Of a stretch of DNA of 64,000 bases, positions 1-8,751 are shown piece by piece (position 1 is the stretch's first letter; every line of letters begins with the position of its first letter). Under the pieces are notes generated by a model. That model saw only the letters and a list, made by a program, of their open reading frames with translations, ran no database searches and was not told the DNA's origin. The stretch spans positions 14,220 through 78,219 of the forward strand of contig CAZIFQ010000015.1 in the NCBI GenBank assembly GCA_964538375.1. The letters are read 5' to 3'. A program made the position numbers and the translations under genes. The DNA comes from JAUUZQ01 sp964538375 (GTDB lineage: Bacteria > Bacteroidota > Bacteroidia > Bacteroidales > GCA-2748055).

Positions 1-706
1 GGCCACGTCCAATTTGAAATGCCGTTTGAATACTATCGCCGTAACGACTTATACTCTCCTCATCTTTGCTAACTGCTATCCGGTCTACCACCAGCTGCAG
101 TGTGCTTATGCTAGTATCATTTTTGATATTTTCGAGTTCCACAATATTTCCCTGATACAAGGCGCGTGTCATCCCCTGCTGGGTAAAGAGGTCAAGCTGG
201 TAACTTACTCCACGATCCTTGTGCAGGCATACTGTTGACAATATCACGAGTTTTTCGCCAGGCGTTCCGGAAATAATATAATCTACCACGTCCGACACGG
301 TATGGCTCTTAACTTCCTTTCCTGATATTGGAGAGATTGTCTTCCCAATTCTGGAATAAAGCAGTTTCAGGTAGTCATAAATCTCAGAAGTAGTACCTAC
401 TGTTGAACGTGGATTTCGAGTATTTACCCTCTGTTCAATGGCAACTGCGGGGGGAATACCATGAATGTAATCCACATCCGGCTTGTCAATTCGACCTAAA
501 AACTGTCGGGCATAGGCCGACAAACTCTCTACGTAACGACGTTGACCCTCAGCGTATAAGGTATCGAATGCAAGGGAGGATTTTCCAGAACCTGAGACCC
601 CGGTTATTACCACCAGCTTATCCCTTGGAATGGCTATATCTATGTTTTTCAGGTTGTGAACTCTTGCCCCCTTCACAAAAATTTCCTGGTCATAACTTCT
701 TGGCAT
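1..706 (-). CDS. uvrA: UvrABC system protein A, N-terminal part (cut by window edge)
   Basis: UvrA is the damage-sensing ATPase of nucleotide excision repair; as a dimer it loads UvrB on DNA lesions in the cytoplasm. About 235 residues are present. The protein starts MPRSYDQEIFVKGARVHNLK, followed by the first Walker A motif (TGVSGSGKSSLAFDTLYAEG) and the UvrA hallmark YVESLSAYARQFLG near residues 65-80, then VAIEQRVNTRNPRSTVGT. The frame stays open to base 1, so the remaining roughly 700 residues lie outside. The ATG at 706 is supported by alignment to the usual UvrA start, and a TACCTTTG promoter element lies about 35 bases upstream. It is divergent from the ECF sigma factor. Identification is secure. 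Confidence 0.97.
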   Translation of the reverse strand, partial: MPRSYDQEIFVKGARVHNLKNIDIAIPRDKLVVITGVSGSGKSSLAFDTLYAEGQRRYVESLSAYARQFLGRIDKPDVDYIHGIPPAVAIEQRVNTRNPRSTVGTTSEIYDYLKLLYSRIGKTISPISGKEVKSHTVSDVVDYIISGTPGEKLVILSTVCLHKDRGVSYQLDLFTQQGMTRALYQGNIVELENIKNDTSISTLQLVVDRIAVSKDEESISRYGDSIQTAFQIGRG

Positions 707-740
707 AAAATTTGCGGCTTTTTTGACTAATTGCAATAAA

Positions 741-748
741 CAAAGGTA
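741..748 (-). promoter_or_regulatory. -7 promoter element of uvrA
   Basis: Read on the minus strand this is TACCTTTG, an exact match to the Bacteroidota primary sigma factor -7 consensus TAnnTTTG. It lies about 35 bases before the uvrA start. No good TTG is seen 19 bases further upstream, so the -33 half is weak. Confidence 0.55.
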
Positions 749-858
749 ACACATTTTGTAAAAAGATTTATTTTCGCTTGATTTGCATATCAATTTGACG
801 TTTAACTAATAAAATTGCCTATAGAGAGACTTTTACGCTGAACCAACACAGAATTAGT

Positions 859-1449
859 TTGAAAACAAATAAACTTAGCGACCAGGAATTGGTGGCAGCG
901 TTTCTCAATGGGGATGAGTTGAGTATCGAGACATTGATTAATCGTCATAGAAGCAAAGTCTACACATATATTTATCTCACAATTAAGAACCACAGTCTGG
1001 CTGAAGATCTTTTTCAGGAGACTTTCATTAAGGTTATTCAATCATTGCGCGCCGGAAAGTACAAAGACAATGGAAGATTTCTTTCATGGGTCATTCGTAT
1101 TGCTCATAATCTGATTATTGATCATTTCAGAAAGGAGAAGCAGATGAATTCCATATCGAATGACGATTCTGAATTAGATTTGCTCAACAATAAGAAGTTG
1201 GCAGATGATAATATTGAAGATATACTGGTGAGTGATCAGATACGGGAAGATGTCAGGAAACTGATCAATGAATTACCTGAAGATCAGCGTGAAGTTGTTT
1301 TGATGCGGCATTTTGGAGGAATGAGCTTCAAGGAGATTGCAGAGCAGACCGGTGTAAGCATAAATACAGCCCTGGGCAGAATGCGTTATGCATTAATAAA
1401 CCTGAGGAAAATGATCAAAGAGAAAGACCTTTCTCTCACCGTGATGTAA
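859..1449 (+). CDS. RNA polymerase ECF-type sigma factor
   Basis: An ECF-type sigma-70 family factor of 196 residues that would direct RNA polymerase to a small regulon. Region 2 covers roughly residues 10-90, with the typical LAEDLFQETFIKVI and FLSWVIRIAHNLIIDHFRK segments. Region 4 covers residues 135-185, with LPEDQREVVLMRHFGGMSFKEIAEQTG forming the helix-turn-helix. The start is TTG: no in-frame ATG lies just upstream, and the family begins at this KTNKLSDQELV stretch. No recognisable anti-sigma factor or FecR gene follows, only a small ORF. It is divergent from uvrA. The family is certain; its regulon cannot be inferred. Confidence 0.93.
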   Translation: MKTNKLSDQELVAAFLNGDELSIETLINRHRSKVYTYIYLTIKNHSLAEDLFQETFIKVIQSLRAGKYKDNGRFLSWVIRIAHNLIIDHFRKEKQMNSISNDDSELDLLNNKKLADDNIEDILVSDQIREDVRKLINELPEDQREVVLMRHFGGMSFKEIAEQTGVSINTALGRMRYALINLRKMIKEKDLSLTVM

Positions 1450-1523
1450 TTTTTTATTACCATTATACAATAATAGGTATGTGACAGCGTTTTCTATTTG
1501 AAAACCTAAACCTCTTGTTGCCT

Positions 1524-1706
1524 ATGGTAAAAAACTCTACCCTTTTTTATCTGGTAGATGATATTAATCTGACATCAGATATCTTATTATCAACAACAGT
1601 TTACACTTTATGGGATGAAAAAGTAGATTCTATGCTCAACATGTTAGAGTATGATCCAGGAGAAAACCTAGTAAGTCAGACCTTACACCGAGCAAATGTT
1701 GAATAA
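1524..1706 (+). CDS. small hypothetical protein downstream of the ECF sigma factor
   Basis: A 60-residue ORF starting at ATG 1524 (two TTG codons just upstream could extend it by three residues). It begins 74 bases after the sigma factor and ends just before a strong terminator, so the two are probably one transcription unit. The sequence (start MVKNSTLFYLVDDINLTSD) has no signal peptide, transmembrane segment or motif I can name. Bacteroidota ECF factors are often followed by small unnamed proteins of this size, which is the main reason for calling it real. It could also be a chance ORF in a 3' untranslated region. Function unknown. Confidence 0.45.
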   Translation: MVKNSTLFYLVDDINLTSDILLSTTVYTLWDEKVDSMLNMLEYDPGENLVSQTLHRANVE

Positions 1707-1710
1707 GTAA

Positions 1711-1738
1711 AAAAAACCGCTTTAGAAGCGGTTTTTTT
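1711..1738. terminator. bidirectional intrinsic terminator between the ECF locus and rsmE
   Basis: A stem of AAAAAACCGCTT and AAGCGGTTTTTT with a 3-base loop (TAG), giving A-tracts and T-tracts on both sides. It lies between the end of the small + strand ORF and the convergent end of rsmE, and should stop transcription from both sides. Confidence 0.9.
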
Positions 1739-2439
1739 TATTGATTTTTATTGAAGTAAACAGCAGAACAAGCTACAATTCCTGCAGTCTCTGTTCTCAA
1801 GCGGTAATCACCCAGGGAGATTTCCTCATAACCACGCCTCAATGCCATTTCTATCTCATTTTCACTAAAATCCCCTTCCGGTCCGATCGATACACTTACA
1901 GAATCAGGTAAGTTCATCTTCCAAAGATCTTGCTTCTCTCCGTCGATACAATGGGCAATCAGGTGTGCTTGAGCTCTGCTGGTGCTCAACCAGTCCTTAA
2001 ATAGAACCGGAGGGTGTATTACTGGCTTAAATGCCTTCATGGACTGCTTCATAGCAGACACCACGACCTTCTCAATCCTGTCTAAGCGGAGCACCTTTCG
2101 CTCCGACCTTTCACATATTAATGGTGTGATGGAGCTTATACCTATCTCGGTTGCCTTTTCCAGGAACCATTCAAACCTGTCCATACTCTTAGTTGGTGCG
2201 ATCCCAATATGCAATTCATAGGGTAAAGGATGATATCCTTCATGCTTCTTCCTAATTTGCAATTTGCAATTCTTTGAATTTCCATCGTAGATCGTTGCAT
2301 CAAAAAATCCCCCCTCGCCATCGACGGCCCATACCTTATCTCCTTCCCTGGAGCGCAGTACTTTAATGCAATGTTGAGATTCCTGTTCGTCTAAGAGAAG
2401 CAGGTCCCCTTCAATTCCGGTAGCATAAAAAATATTCAT
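1738..2439 (-). CDS. rsmE: 16S rRNA (uracil(1498)-N(3))-methyltransferase RsmE
   Basis: RsmE methylates N3 of U1498 in 16S rRNA using S-adenosylmethionine. The 233-residue protein has the family layout: an N-terminal PUA-like part (QESQHCIKVLRSREGDKVWA near residue 17), then a SPOUT-fold C-terminal half with the SAM-binding knot: SVSIGPEGDFSENEIEMA and the final LGDYRLRTETAGIVACSAV. I chose ATG 2439 (MNIFYATG) over the longer frame from 2484 because known RsmE proteins start here and the extension would run into the divergent gene's leader. The gene is divergent from the phosphoesterase, with only 51 bases between the start codons. Identification is secure. Confidence 0.95.
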   Translation of the reverse strand: MNIFYATGIEGDLLLLDEQESQHCIKVLRSREGDKVWAVDGEGGFFDATIYDGNSKNCKLQIRKKHEGYHPLPYELHIGIAPTKSMDRFEWFLEKATEIGISSITPLICERSERKVLRLDRIEKVVVSAMKQSMKAFKPVIHPPVLFKDWLSTSRAQAHLIAHCIDGEKQDLWKMNLPDSVSVSIGPEGDFSENEIEMALRRGYEEISLGDYRLRTETAGIVACSAVYFNKNQ

Positions 2440-2456
2440 TTGGTTTTTATATCCCT

Positions 2457-2464
2457 CAAAAATA
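2457..2464 (-). promoter_or_regulatory. -7 promoter element of rsmE
   Basis: Minus strand TATTTTTG matches TAnnTTTG, 17 bases from the rsmE start codon, implying a leader of only about ten bases. It lies in the 51-base divergent spacer shared with the phosphoesterase. No clear -33 partner. Confidence 0.35.
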
Positions 2465-2490
2465 GTAAATTCACAGGAGAACATAAGGAT

Positions 2491-2994
2491 ATGTACAAGA
2501 TTGGTGTATTATCGGACACGCATGGCTTCCTGGATCCCAAGCTACTTGAATTTTTCAAGGAGTGTAATGAAATCTGGCATGCTGGAGATATGGGCAATAC
2601 GAAGATCGCTGATGAACTCGAGGCATTCAAACCCTTATGTGCTGTTTATGGAAACATTGACGGCAATGACATCCGCATCAGGCATCCTAAAGAGCAACGT
2701 AAAACTGTCAAAGGTCTTGATATCTGGATGGTTCACATCGGTGGATATCCGGGAAACTACGACAGAGCTGTAAGAGAAAGATTGGCTGCCTCTCCTCCGG
2801 GCCTTTTCATTTCAGGTCACTCGCATATATTGAAAGTGATATACGATAAAAAACATAAGCTTTTACATATCAACCCGGGTGCTGCAGGCAGAATTGGAAT
2901 GCACAAAGTCCGTACTGCCGTCAGATTCGGCATAGAGAACAGTAAAGTTACCGATCTTGAGATTATAGAGATAGGACCGAGATCAAGTTACTGA
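2491..2994 (+). CDS. YfcE/MJ0936-family metallophosphoesterase
   Basis: A 167-residue calcineurin-like phosphoesterase, a two-metal hydrolase of the YfcE/MJ0936 group acting on phosphodiesters; the natural substrate is unknown. All metal-binding motifs are visible in order: LSDTHG at residues 7-12, HAGDMG near 30, YGNIDGND near 53, a histidine in MVHIGGYPG, and SGHSHILKV near 109. ATG 2491 puts the first motif at the usual distance from the start; AGGAT just upstream is a weak ribosome-binding site, and the frame before it belongs to the divergent leader. Its last 7 bases overlap the end of the convergent giant gene. Confidence 0.9.
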   Translation: MYKIGVLSDTHGFLDPKLLEFFKECNEIWHAGDMGNTKIADELEAFKPLCAVYGNIDGNDIRIRHPKEQRKTVKGLDIWMVHIGGYPGNYDRAVRERLAASPPGLFISGHSHILKVIYDKKHKLLHINPGAAGRIGMHKVRTAVRFGIENSKVTDLEIIEIGPRSSY

Positions 2995-5900
2995 TTCATC
3001 TCAAATTCATCCACCTCTTCAGGAGTCTCAGTATATTCAAATTTCTGAATAAATCTGCCTAAACGCTGACCCGATGCCTCAGAATAAACGTATTGCGGCA
3101 AACCATCTTTTGCCTTCAATTTTCTTTTCTTGGTAGAAAGCTCATTGAATACCAGGTTAAAATCCGGATTAGAGGATAAGGCCTGAAGCACCCCGTTGCT
3201 GTAGGCAATGTAATACCATGTCCTGTTATCTGGCTTAAGATAAATATCAAATATATCTGCACCTTTATCTACAAACTCAATATACGCGTTCACCTTCTTA
3301 TTGATCTGTACACCTCCTATCATACCAATTCCAATTTTACCGTTGTACCTGAAAGAGTTAGTCTCCTGGTTCCATCTCAGGTAAACATCATTAAGAAAGA
3401 TGGTGTAATTCAATTCTTCAGGAATCTCAGGATAATTGCCATAAAGTCCAAGGTCAGTTTCAAGCTTATCTGATATCTCCTCCCCGACCATATTTTTCAT
3501 CCCCAGCTTATAAAAAGGTGTTGTCAAATCTACCGGCTCAAGGTCAGCCAAACTGTCAATTTCATTTCCAAATACCATCATTGCTTCAGGACTAAAGAAG
3601 AAATCCAGTCCCATAAGCATATGTATTTTCATTTCGTTACTATCAATATCGTGGACTACATCACCGGTAGTCATCATTTTCACACGACCAAAGTCAAGTT
3701 TCATGTCCAAATCTCCCTCACCATAAATCTTGCATGAATCTGTCTCCAACCTGAGGTAATTCCCTTCACTGCTCATATCCCGGAGCTTCGACTCTTTCGC
3801 AATCTCGTAATATTCTGTCTGCTTATCGTAAAAGAGAAATCCTCTGGGTGTAATGATATTCTTATCGTAAGGTCCTTTCCTTTCAGACAAAAATGCAGGA
3901 TATGCATGTGTAGAATCTCTTGCTATCATTGGACTGGCACTGATCGGATTTAGTGCATAGTTCTGGATATTCCTTACAACAGGAATAAGTATACTGTCGG
4001 GATTAATCCTGGCTTCAAACTTCATCCACTGTTTATCTATATTACAGGCATGCGGTAACCTGACACCACCTGAAAAAGTAAACAGTGGATTTTCTGCATT
4101 CAACTTTATCTCTCCCATATATTCCATATAAGGACTCAGCATAAATTCATCCTCAGCTTCCACTTTCCCTGTACCCTGTGTTTCAAGGGATTTATCAACT
4201 TCAACAGTGCTTAATAAGAAGGGGTATATAGTTCCATACTCATCGACGTAATCACACATAGCTGACCCTTTAAAATATTTGCTGGAACTAATTTCAACAT
4301 CAGCATTATACAGGTTATGATATCTTGAGGAAGTATTAGCCATTATCTTCGCCATTCTCAGCTGCGACATTATTGCTCTATCCAGGATCTCAACATCTCC
4401 TCCCGCTGGAAAGATATATGAATCCCCAACCTCTATAAATGGTACTTCATCTGCATAAATCCTTTTCTTCTGGTAATTAAAGATAGCCACAGGAGCAACA
4501 AAATTCAATGAATCCTGGTCTGCATGTCTGGAGAGGTAGGTAGGACCATTGATATTCAAAGAATCAATTCCAATATCGATCTGATTCTCAGGAATGGATT
4601 TATTTTGCGAGAGCTTCACTTCCTTCCTGTCCATGAACCAGTCTACCTGGTCAAGCCGCGTTTCATAGAGGTTTGAAGGAAATTCGATAAGCGTATAGTC
4701 TTCATTCGCAACAAGGGTTCCTTCTCTTGATTTCAGATTCACATCTACAGATACATTATTTGTTATAAGTGTAAAATCATCCTGCATTCCTGGCCTGATT
4801 CTCACACCAGCCGAATCAGAGAATATACGGTGTGCTTCGAAATTAAGGCGATTAGATTCAATTACTCCATCCGGGACACCAATTGAGCCATTCCCAGATA
4901 ATCCGGCAGGCCTCAGAGCCAGGTTGCCTCCAAACTTAGTACCATCGTTAAACATGCTAAAGACCTCATCAATCCGCTTAATCCTCATTAGATCATCTGC
5001 AGGAATAAAGCTGATTTTTGTCTCCGTATTTTTAACTAAGGGATAACTGGTAGCTTCCAGCTTCTCCCGTTCAAGGAACTCACGTGATTTGGTAGTAATT
5101 GAGTCGGGATAAAACAGAAAATCATCAGACCAGGTAGTAGATGTAAGATAATCCATTGACCCATAACCATGTAGGCCATTACTACTCATCTCTATATCAT
5201 TATAGAATGTGGCCTTACCGTTAAACAGGGGCATGCCCTCTTCGGGTGTTGTCATATAAAAACCAAGGGAGTTATCGGGTCTCAGAGACATTTCCATCTC
5301 CATTGGCGGCATAATATCTGCTGAGACAAATATTCCATCCATCCTCATTGCTGTCTTGGTAAAGTTGTCCAGGCTGTCAATAGAGAATGGCTCCAGTTCA
5401 AAATAGAATCTCTCCCGGTCATACATACCATCCTGAATACTATTCTCATCAAAATAGATATACGATTTCTCCCGACTGGTAAATACCGGGTAATCAGGAT
5501 AATCTGCCAATCCTGATTTGTTGAAGGGAGCATCAATGAGTAGCTCACCTGTTATATTTTCAATCTTATTGTCAATATTGGTAAGCATATCCTGGCCATA
5601 ACTATTTCTCTCCCCGGTTTTAGCGCTTATAGAAAGTGAATCAATATTCTGAAGATTAATGAGAAAATAGTCGTATTCAAAAAAGAAATTCTGACCATAA
5701 AATTTGAACAGCCCCGCATCGATAACACCATCGAACTGAAAATTCCTGTTCCGTTTCATGATAATGCTGTTGTTGGTTGGCACTAACCTTACATTCTGTG
5801 AATCACTCAGGAATATATTTTGTATTCCATTGATAGTTAAATCTTTGGTTTTCAGATCAAGAATAGCATTTTCCAATCCAGATGATGTATGTGATCTAAA

Positions 5901-7475
5901 CCTGATTACATCATAGTCCCGTCTCTGCATATAAGCATCAATGTAATCATACAATTTTGCCCTGACGGTTATTTCATCTTTTTCAAAGTCAAAGTATATG
6001 AAACCAAGCCTGGACAAATCCATCAAACGATGTCTCTCCTGGGAAGGATCAGTACCCATATATGCAGCATAAGAAAGAACAGGAAAATTGTCGATTCGAA
6101 CCATTTGTGCGTAATTGTACAAATCTTCAAGTGGATTTGTATACTCCAATATATTTTGAAGACTATTATATACCTGATCGTTATAGAAATCGTATGATTC
6201 GAACCAGGCATTGCCCATTGAAGTTGCCTGTGCTGCCTGGAACTTTATCTCCTTCTCTTTCCTGTTCCAGCTCAATTCTGCAAAATTCATATCTATCTTG
6301 TGATAAGAATTGGTATATGGCCCTTGTGAATTGTAGTCCTCAGACTTTATTAATCTTAGGAGCTCATTATTAATATTATAATTCATAATTACATCAGGGT
6401 GGTAAATTGAATCATCCTCTATATAAACATATGCTTCAGCATGATCAGTCATGATAGCTGAACTGCTGAATCGAAAAACATCTGACACCATTTTTGTTCT
6501 TAGCGTATCTTCATAAAAGATTTCAATAACGGCTTGTTTGCCTTCTTCTGTTGTACCTGCCAGGTGTGCGCCTTGCATCGACAGTCCTCCTGAATAATTT
6601 ACTCCCGGTACAAAATCCTTCAGAACATAACTACTTTGGTAGGTAAAGAATTTAGGATACTTTACCTGTTGCCTGGTCTTAGCAAAACTTACTTTATCTT
6701 CTATTCTACCTAATACAGGAGTATCGAATAGCGTTTTATGACTTAAATAGGCGTTTTCTGAGGAGTATTCAGGAATGGTGAGGTTTATCTTGTAATTTAC
6801 CAGGGTAGCAAAAGTCTCTTCCGGATTAAACCCGGCCTTGTCCCAGTAAACGGTTCCCTTATCCCCGGAAAAAGTAAGCTTCATCAGATCAACTGTTCCA
6901 CTTACATCATATACTTTTATGCTATCATCCCTGGTGTAACAAAACAAGGTAGCTGATGTAACTTCAAGCTTCAGCGAGTCGGTGTAAACAAACCTGTACT
7001 GGGCATCCTGCATCTTCCAGGTTAGCGATTTTGACCTGTAAAGTACTTCTTTATCAAGTATTTGTAAGGAGCTGTTTTGAAAGTTATTCATATCCTTCAG
7101 AAGCAATTCTTCAGATTCAAGAAGGCTTCGATATCCGCTTAACCAATCTTTGTAACCAAGCTGTGTTTTATCTTCCACAAGAAATTCATTCAGAATAGCC
7201 AGGAATTTTATGAAGTGCGGCTTTGCCTTAAATCGCTTCTGCCTTTTGATATCACAAAGTTGCATAATTTCAGTCCTGTCCTGTGGATTCATATCACTCC
7301 AGGAGGATTTAAACGCTTCATACACTGCCGCTTCGCTTTTATTAAGCCCAGCGCCAAATATAGCATCCAATTCGGTAATGAATTTGCCGGTGTCCTGGGA
7401 AAACTCGCTCATATTCTGAGCTTGAACAAAAGAAAATGAAATCGCCAGGGAAACGATCAGGATTAGCTTCTTCAT
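2988..7475 (-). CDS. very large secreted protein of unknown function
   Basis: A 1495-residue protein with a clear Sec signal peptide (MKKLILIVSLAISFSFVQAQ, cleavage after AQA or AQ near residue 20) and no later transmembrane helix, so it should be in the periplasm or on the outer membrane. I do not recognise a named domain. After an alpha-helical first ~130 residues, the sequence is rich in short alternating beta-strand segments with recurring patterns such as FNGKATFYND, FDGVIDAGLFKFYGQ and FTFSGGVRLP, resembling the beta-taco/jellyroll repeats of OstA/LptA-type lipid-handling proteins; that resemblance is my inference only. The C-terminus is acidic (ETPEEVDEFEMNQ) without a clear T9SS domain. 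It is transcribed alone and ends overlapping the convergent phosphoesterase. Confidence 0.85.
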   Translation of the reverse strand: MKKLILIVSLAISFSFVQAQNMSEFSQDTGKFITELDAIFGAGLNKSEAAVYEAFKSSWSDMNPQDRTEIMQLCDIKRQKRFKAKPHFIKFLAILNEFLVEDKTQLGYKDWLSGYRSLLESEELLLKDMNNFQNSSLQILDKEVLYRSKSLTWKMQDAQYRFVYTDSLKLEVTSATLFCYTRDDSIKVYDVSGTVDLMKLTFSGDKGTVYWDKAGFNPEETFATLVNYKINLTIPEYSSENAYLSHKTLFDTPVLGRIEDKVSFAKTRQQVKYPKFFTYQSSYVLKDFVPGVNYSGGLSMQGAHLAGTTEEGKQAVIEIFYEDTLRTKMVSDVFRFSSSAIMTDHAEAYVYIEDDSIYHPDVIMNYNINNELLRLIKSEDYNSQGPYTNSYHKIDMNFAELSWNRKEKEIKFQAAQATSMGNAWFESYDFYNDQVYNSLQNILEYTNPLEDLYNYAQMVRIDNFPVLSYAAYMGTDPSQERHRLMDLSRLGFIYFDFEKDEITVRAKLYDYIDAYMQRRDYDVIRFRSHTSSGLENAILDLKTKDLTINGIQNIFLSDSQNVRLVPTNNSIIMKRNRNFQFDGVIDAGLFKFYGQNFFFEYDYFLINLQNIDSLSISAKTGERNSYGQDMLTNIDNKIENITGELLIDAPFNKSGLADYPDYPVFTSREKSYIYFDENSIQDGMYDRERFYFELEPFSIDSLDNFTKTAMRMDGIFVSADIMPPMEMEMSLRPDNSLGFYMTTPEEGMPLFNGKATFYNDIEMSSNGLHGYGSMDYLTSTTWSDDFLFYPDSITTKSREFLEREKLEATSYPLVKNTETKISFIPADDLMRIKRIDEVFSMFNDGTKFGGNLALRPAGLSGNGSIGVPDGVIESNRLNFEAHRIFSDSAGVRIRPGMQDDFTLITNNVSVDVNLKSREGTLVANEDYTLIEFPSNLYETRLDQVDWFMDRKEVKLSQNKSIPENQIDIGIDSLNINGPTYLSRHADQDSLNFVAPVAIFNYQKKRIYADEVPFIEVGDSYIFPAGGDVEILDRAIMSQLRMAKIMANTSSRYHNLYNADVEISSSKYFKGSAMCDYVDEYGTIYPFLLSTVEVDKSLETQGTGKVEAEDEFMLSPYMEYMGEIKLNAENPLFTFSGGVRLPHACNIDKQWMKFEARINPDSILIPVVRNIQNYALNPISASPMIARDSTHAYPAFLSERKGPYDKNIITPRGFLFYDKQTEYYEIAKESKLRDMSSEGNYLRLETDSCKIYGEGDLDMKLDFGRVKMMTTGDVVHDIDSNEMKIHMLMGLDFFFSPEAMMVFGNEIDSLADLEPVDLTTPFYKLGMKNMVGEEISDKLETDLGLYGNYPEIPEELNYTIFLNDVYLRWNQETNSFRYNGKIGIGMIGGVQINKKVNAYIEFVDKGADIFDIYLKPDNRTWYYIAYSNGVLQALSSNPDFNLVFNELSTKKRKLKAKDGLPQYVYSEASGQRLGRFIQKFEYTETPEEVDEFEMNQ

Positions 7476-7508
7476 AGAATTTAAATTTTATACTCTATCA
7501 AATATAAA

Positions 7509-7973
7509 TCAATTCCTCTTTCCTTTTTCAAAAATTATTGACAACCAATTGTTTTCCTGGAGAACGCTCTTAAAGATTAATCCGCAATCCTTTGCTTTCT
7601 CCAGAATAATTTCCTTGTCCTGCGGAAGTATACCAGAAATGATAAGTGTTCCTTTGTACCTGAGTGAATCACAATAAGCTAACATATCATTCAACAAAAT
7701 ATTCCTGTTAATGTTGGCCAGAATTATATGAAACTGCTGGTCCTTAATTGCATTTACATCCCCCTTTTCAATGACCAGGTTGCTGCAGAGATTCACCTCT
7801 GCATTCTCAATACTATTTCTGACGGCCCAGTCATCAATATCAATACTCAATACTTTTTCACAGCCCAGCTTCGATGCCAGGATTCCAAGCACTCCGGTTC
7901 CACAGCCCATATCCAGCACTTCAGTAGAACTTACATCGCTCAGACCCGAAAAAGTATATTCCAGGTAGTTCAT
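7509..7973 (-). CDS. prmA: N-terminally truncated ribosomal protein L11 methyltransferase (PrmA)
   Basis: The 154 residues match the C-terminal methyltransferase domain of PrmA, which trimethylates ribosomal protein L11. SAM-binding motif I is DMGCGTGVLGILASKLG (residues 21-37), followed by SIDIDDWAVRNSIENAEVN and the catalytic-loop region ANINRNIL. Full-length PrmA in this phylum is about 275-290 residues. The N-terminal substrate-recognition domain (about 120 residues) and the linker with the GTGHHxTT motif are missing: upstream the frame hits a TAG seven codons before the ATG, and tpiA ends only 28 bases away. There is an AGGAAAG stretch upstream, so a short protein could still be made. 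It may be a decayed gene or an independent methyltransferase domain. Confidence 0.8.
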   Translation of the reverse strand: MNYLEYTFSGLSDVSSTEVLDMGCGTGVLGILASKLGCEKVLSIDIDDWAVRNSIENAEVNLCSNLVIEKGDVNAIKDQQFHIILANINRNILLNDMLAYCDSLRYKGTLIISGILPQDKEIILEKAKDCGLIFKSVLQENNWLSIIFEKGKRN

Positions 7974-8001
7974 ATGTATGATGTATCTTTCCTATATTAT
8001 A

Positions 8002-8751
8002 CTAGTAAGCATTAACAATTTGTATAAAATCATCTGCTTTCAGCGAAGCGCCGCCAATAAGTCCGCCGTCAACATCCGGATTTGCAAACAGTTCTTGTGC
8101 ATTGGAGGGCTTACAACTTCCACCGTATAAAATAGTCATATTATCAGCTACAGTTGCATCAAACATCTCGACCAGGAGGTCTCTGATATATTTATGCATT
8201 TCCTGTGCCTGCTCAGGAGATGCAGTTACTCCTGTACCAATAGCCCAAACCGGCTCATAAGCAATAACTACATTTTTCATATCCTCAGCGTTCAGATCTT
8301 TAAGACCGTCAAGAATCTGCCCTTTGATCACGTCGAAAAATTTTCCGCCTTCACGCTCTTCCAACACCTCTCCACAGCAGTAAATAGGTGATAGATTTTT
8401 TGAGAGTACGAGTTTAACTTTTTTGTTAAGTAATGCATTGTCTTCATTGTAATATGCCCTTCTTTCAGAGTGACCAAGTATCACATATTTTACTCCTGAG
8501 GAGATAAGCATATCTGGAGAAATCTCTCCTGTGTAGGCACCACTTTCTTCTGAAGCGCAATTTTGTGCAGCCAGCTTCACCTCGCCAATTACCTCACTCA
8601 CCTTGGCCAGGTGTATATATGGGGGAGCAATGATCATTGTTGCATCACTAGTTTTATTTTTTGCTGTTTCTTCAACTGCTTTTGCCAGTTCAAGTCCGTC
8701 GTGTAACAAAGTGTTCATTTTCCAGTTACCGGCAACAATTTTTTCTCTCAT
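8002..8751 (-). CDS. tpiA: triosephosphate isomerase
   Basis: Interconverts dihydroxyacetone phosphate and glyceraldehyde 3-phosphate in glycolysis and gluconeogenesis. The 249 residues show the full TIM-barrel set: substrate lysine in AGNWKMN (residues 7-13), catalytic histidine in ILGHSERR near residue 93, catalytic glutamate in VIAYEPVWAIGTG near 165, the flexible loop directly after it, and the phosphate-binding YGGSCKPSN and GGASLKADDF. The ATG start matches the family. It lies upstream of the truncated prmA with a 28-base gap and is preceded by a long untranslated region. Identification is certain. Confidence 0.98.
   Translation of the reverse strand: MREKIVAGNWKMNTLLHDGLELAKAVEETAKNKTSDATMIIAPPYIHLAKVSEVIGEVKLAAQNCASEESGAYTGEISPDMLISSGVKYVILGHSERRAYYNEDNALLNKKVKLVLSKNLSPIYCCGEVLEEREGGKFFDVIKGQILDGLKDLNAEDMKNVVIAYEPVWAIGTGVTASPEQAQEMHKYIRDLLVEMFDATVADNMTILYGGSCKPSNAQELFANPDVDGGLIGGASLKADDFIQIVNAY

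Noticed and set aside
14..238. Plus-strand ORF of 74 residues
   Set aside because: Shadow of uvrA on the other strand.
403..708. Plus-strand ORF of 101 residues
   Set aside because: It lies opposite the clear uvrA frame, with random-looking composition.
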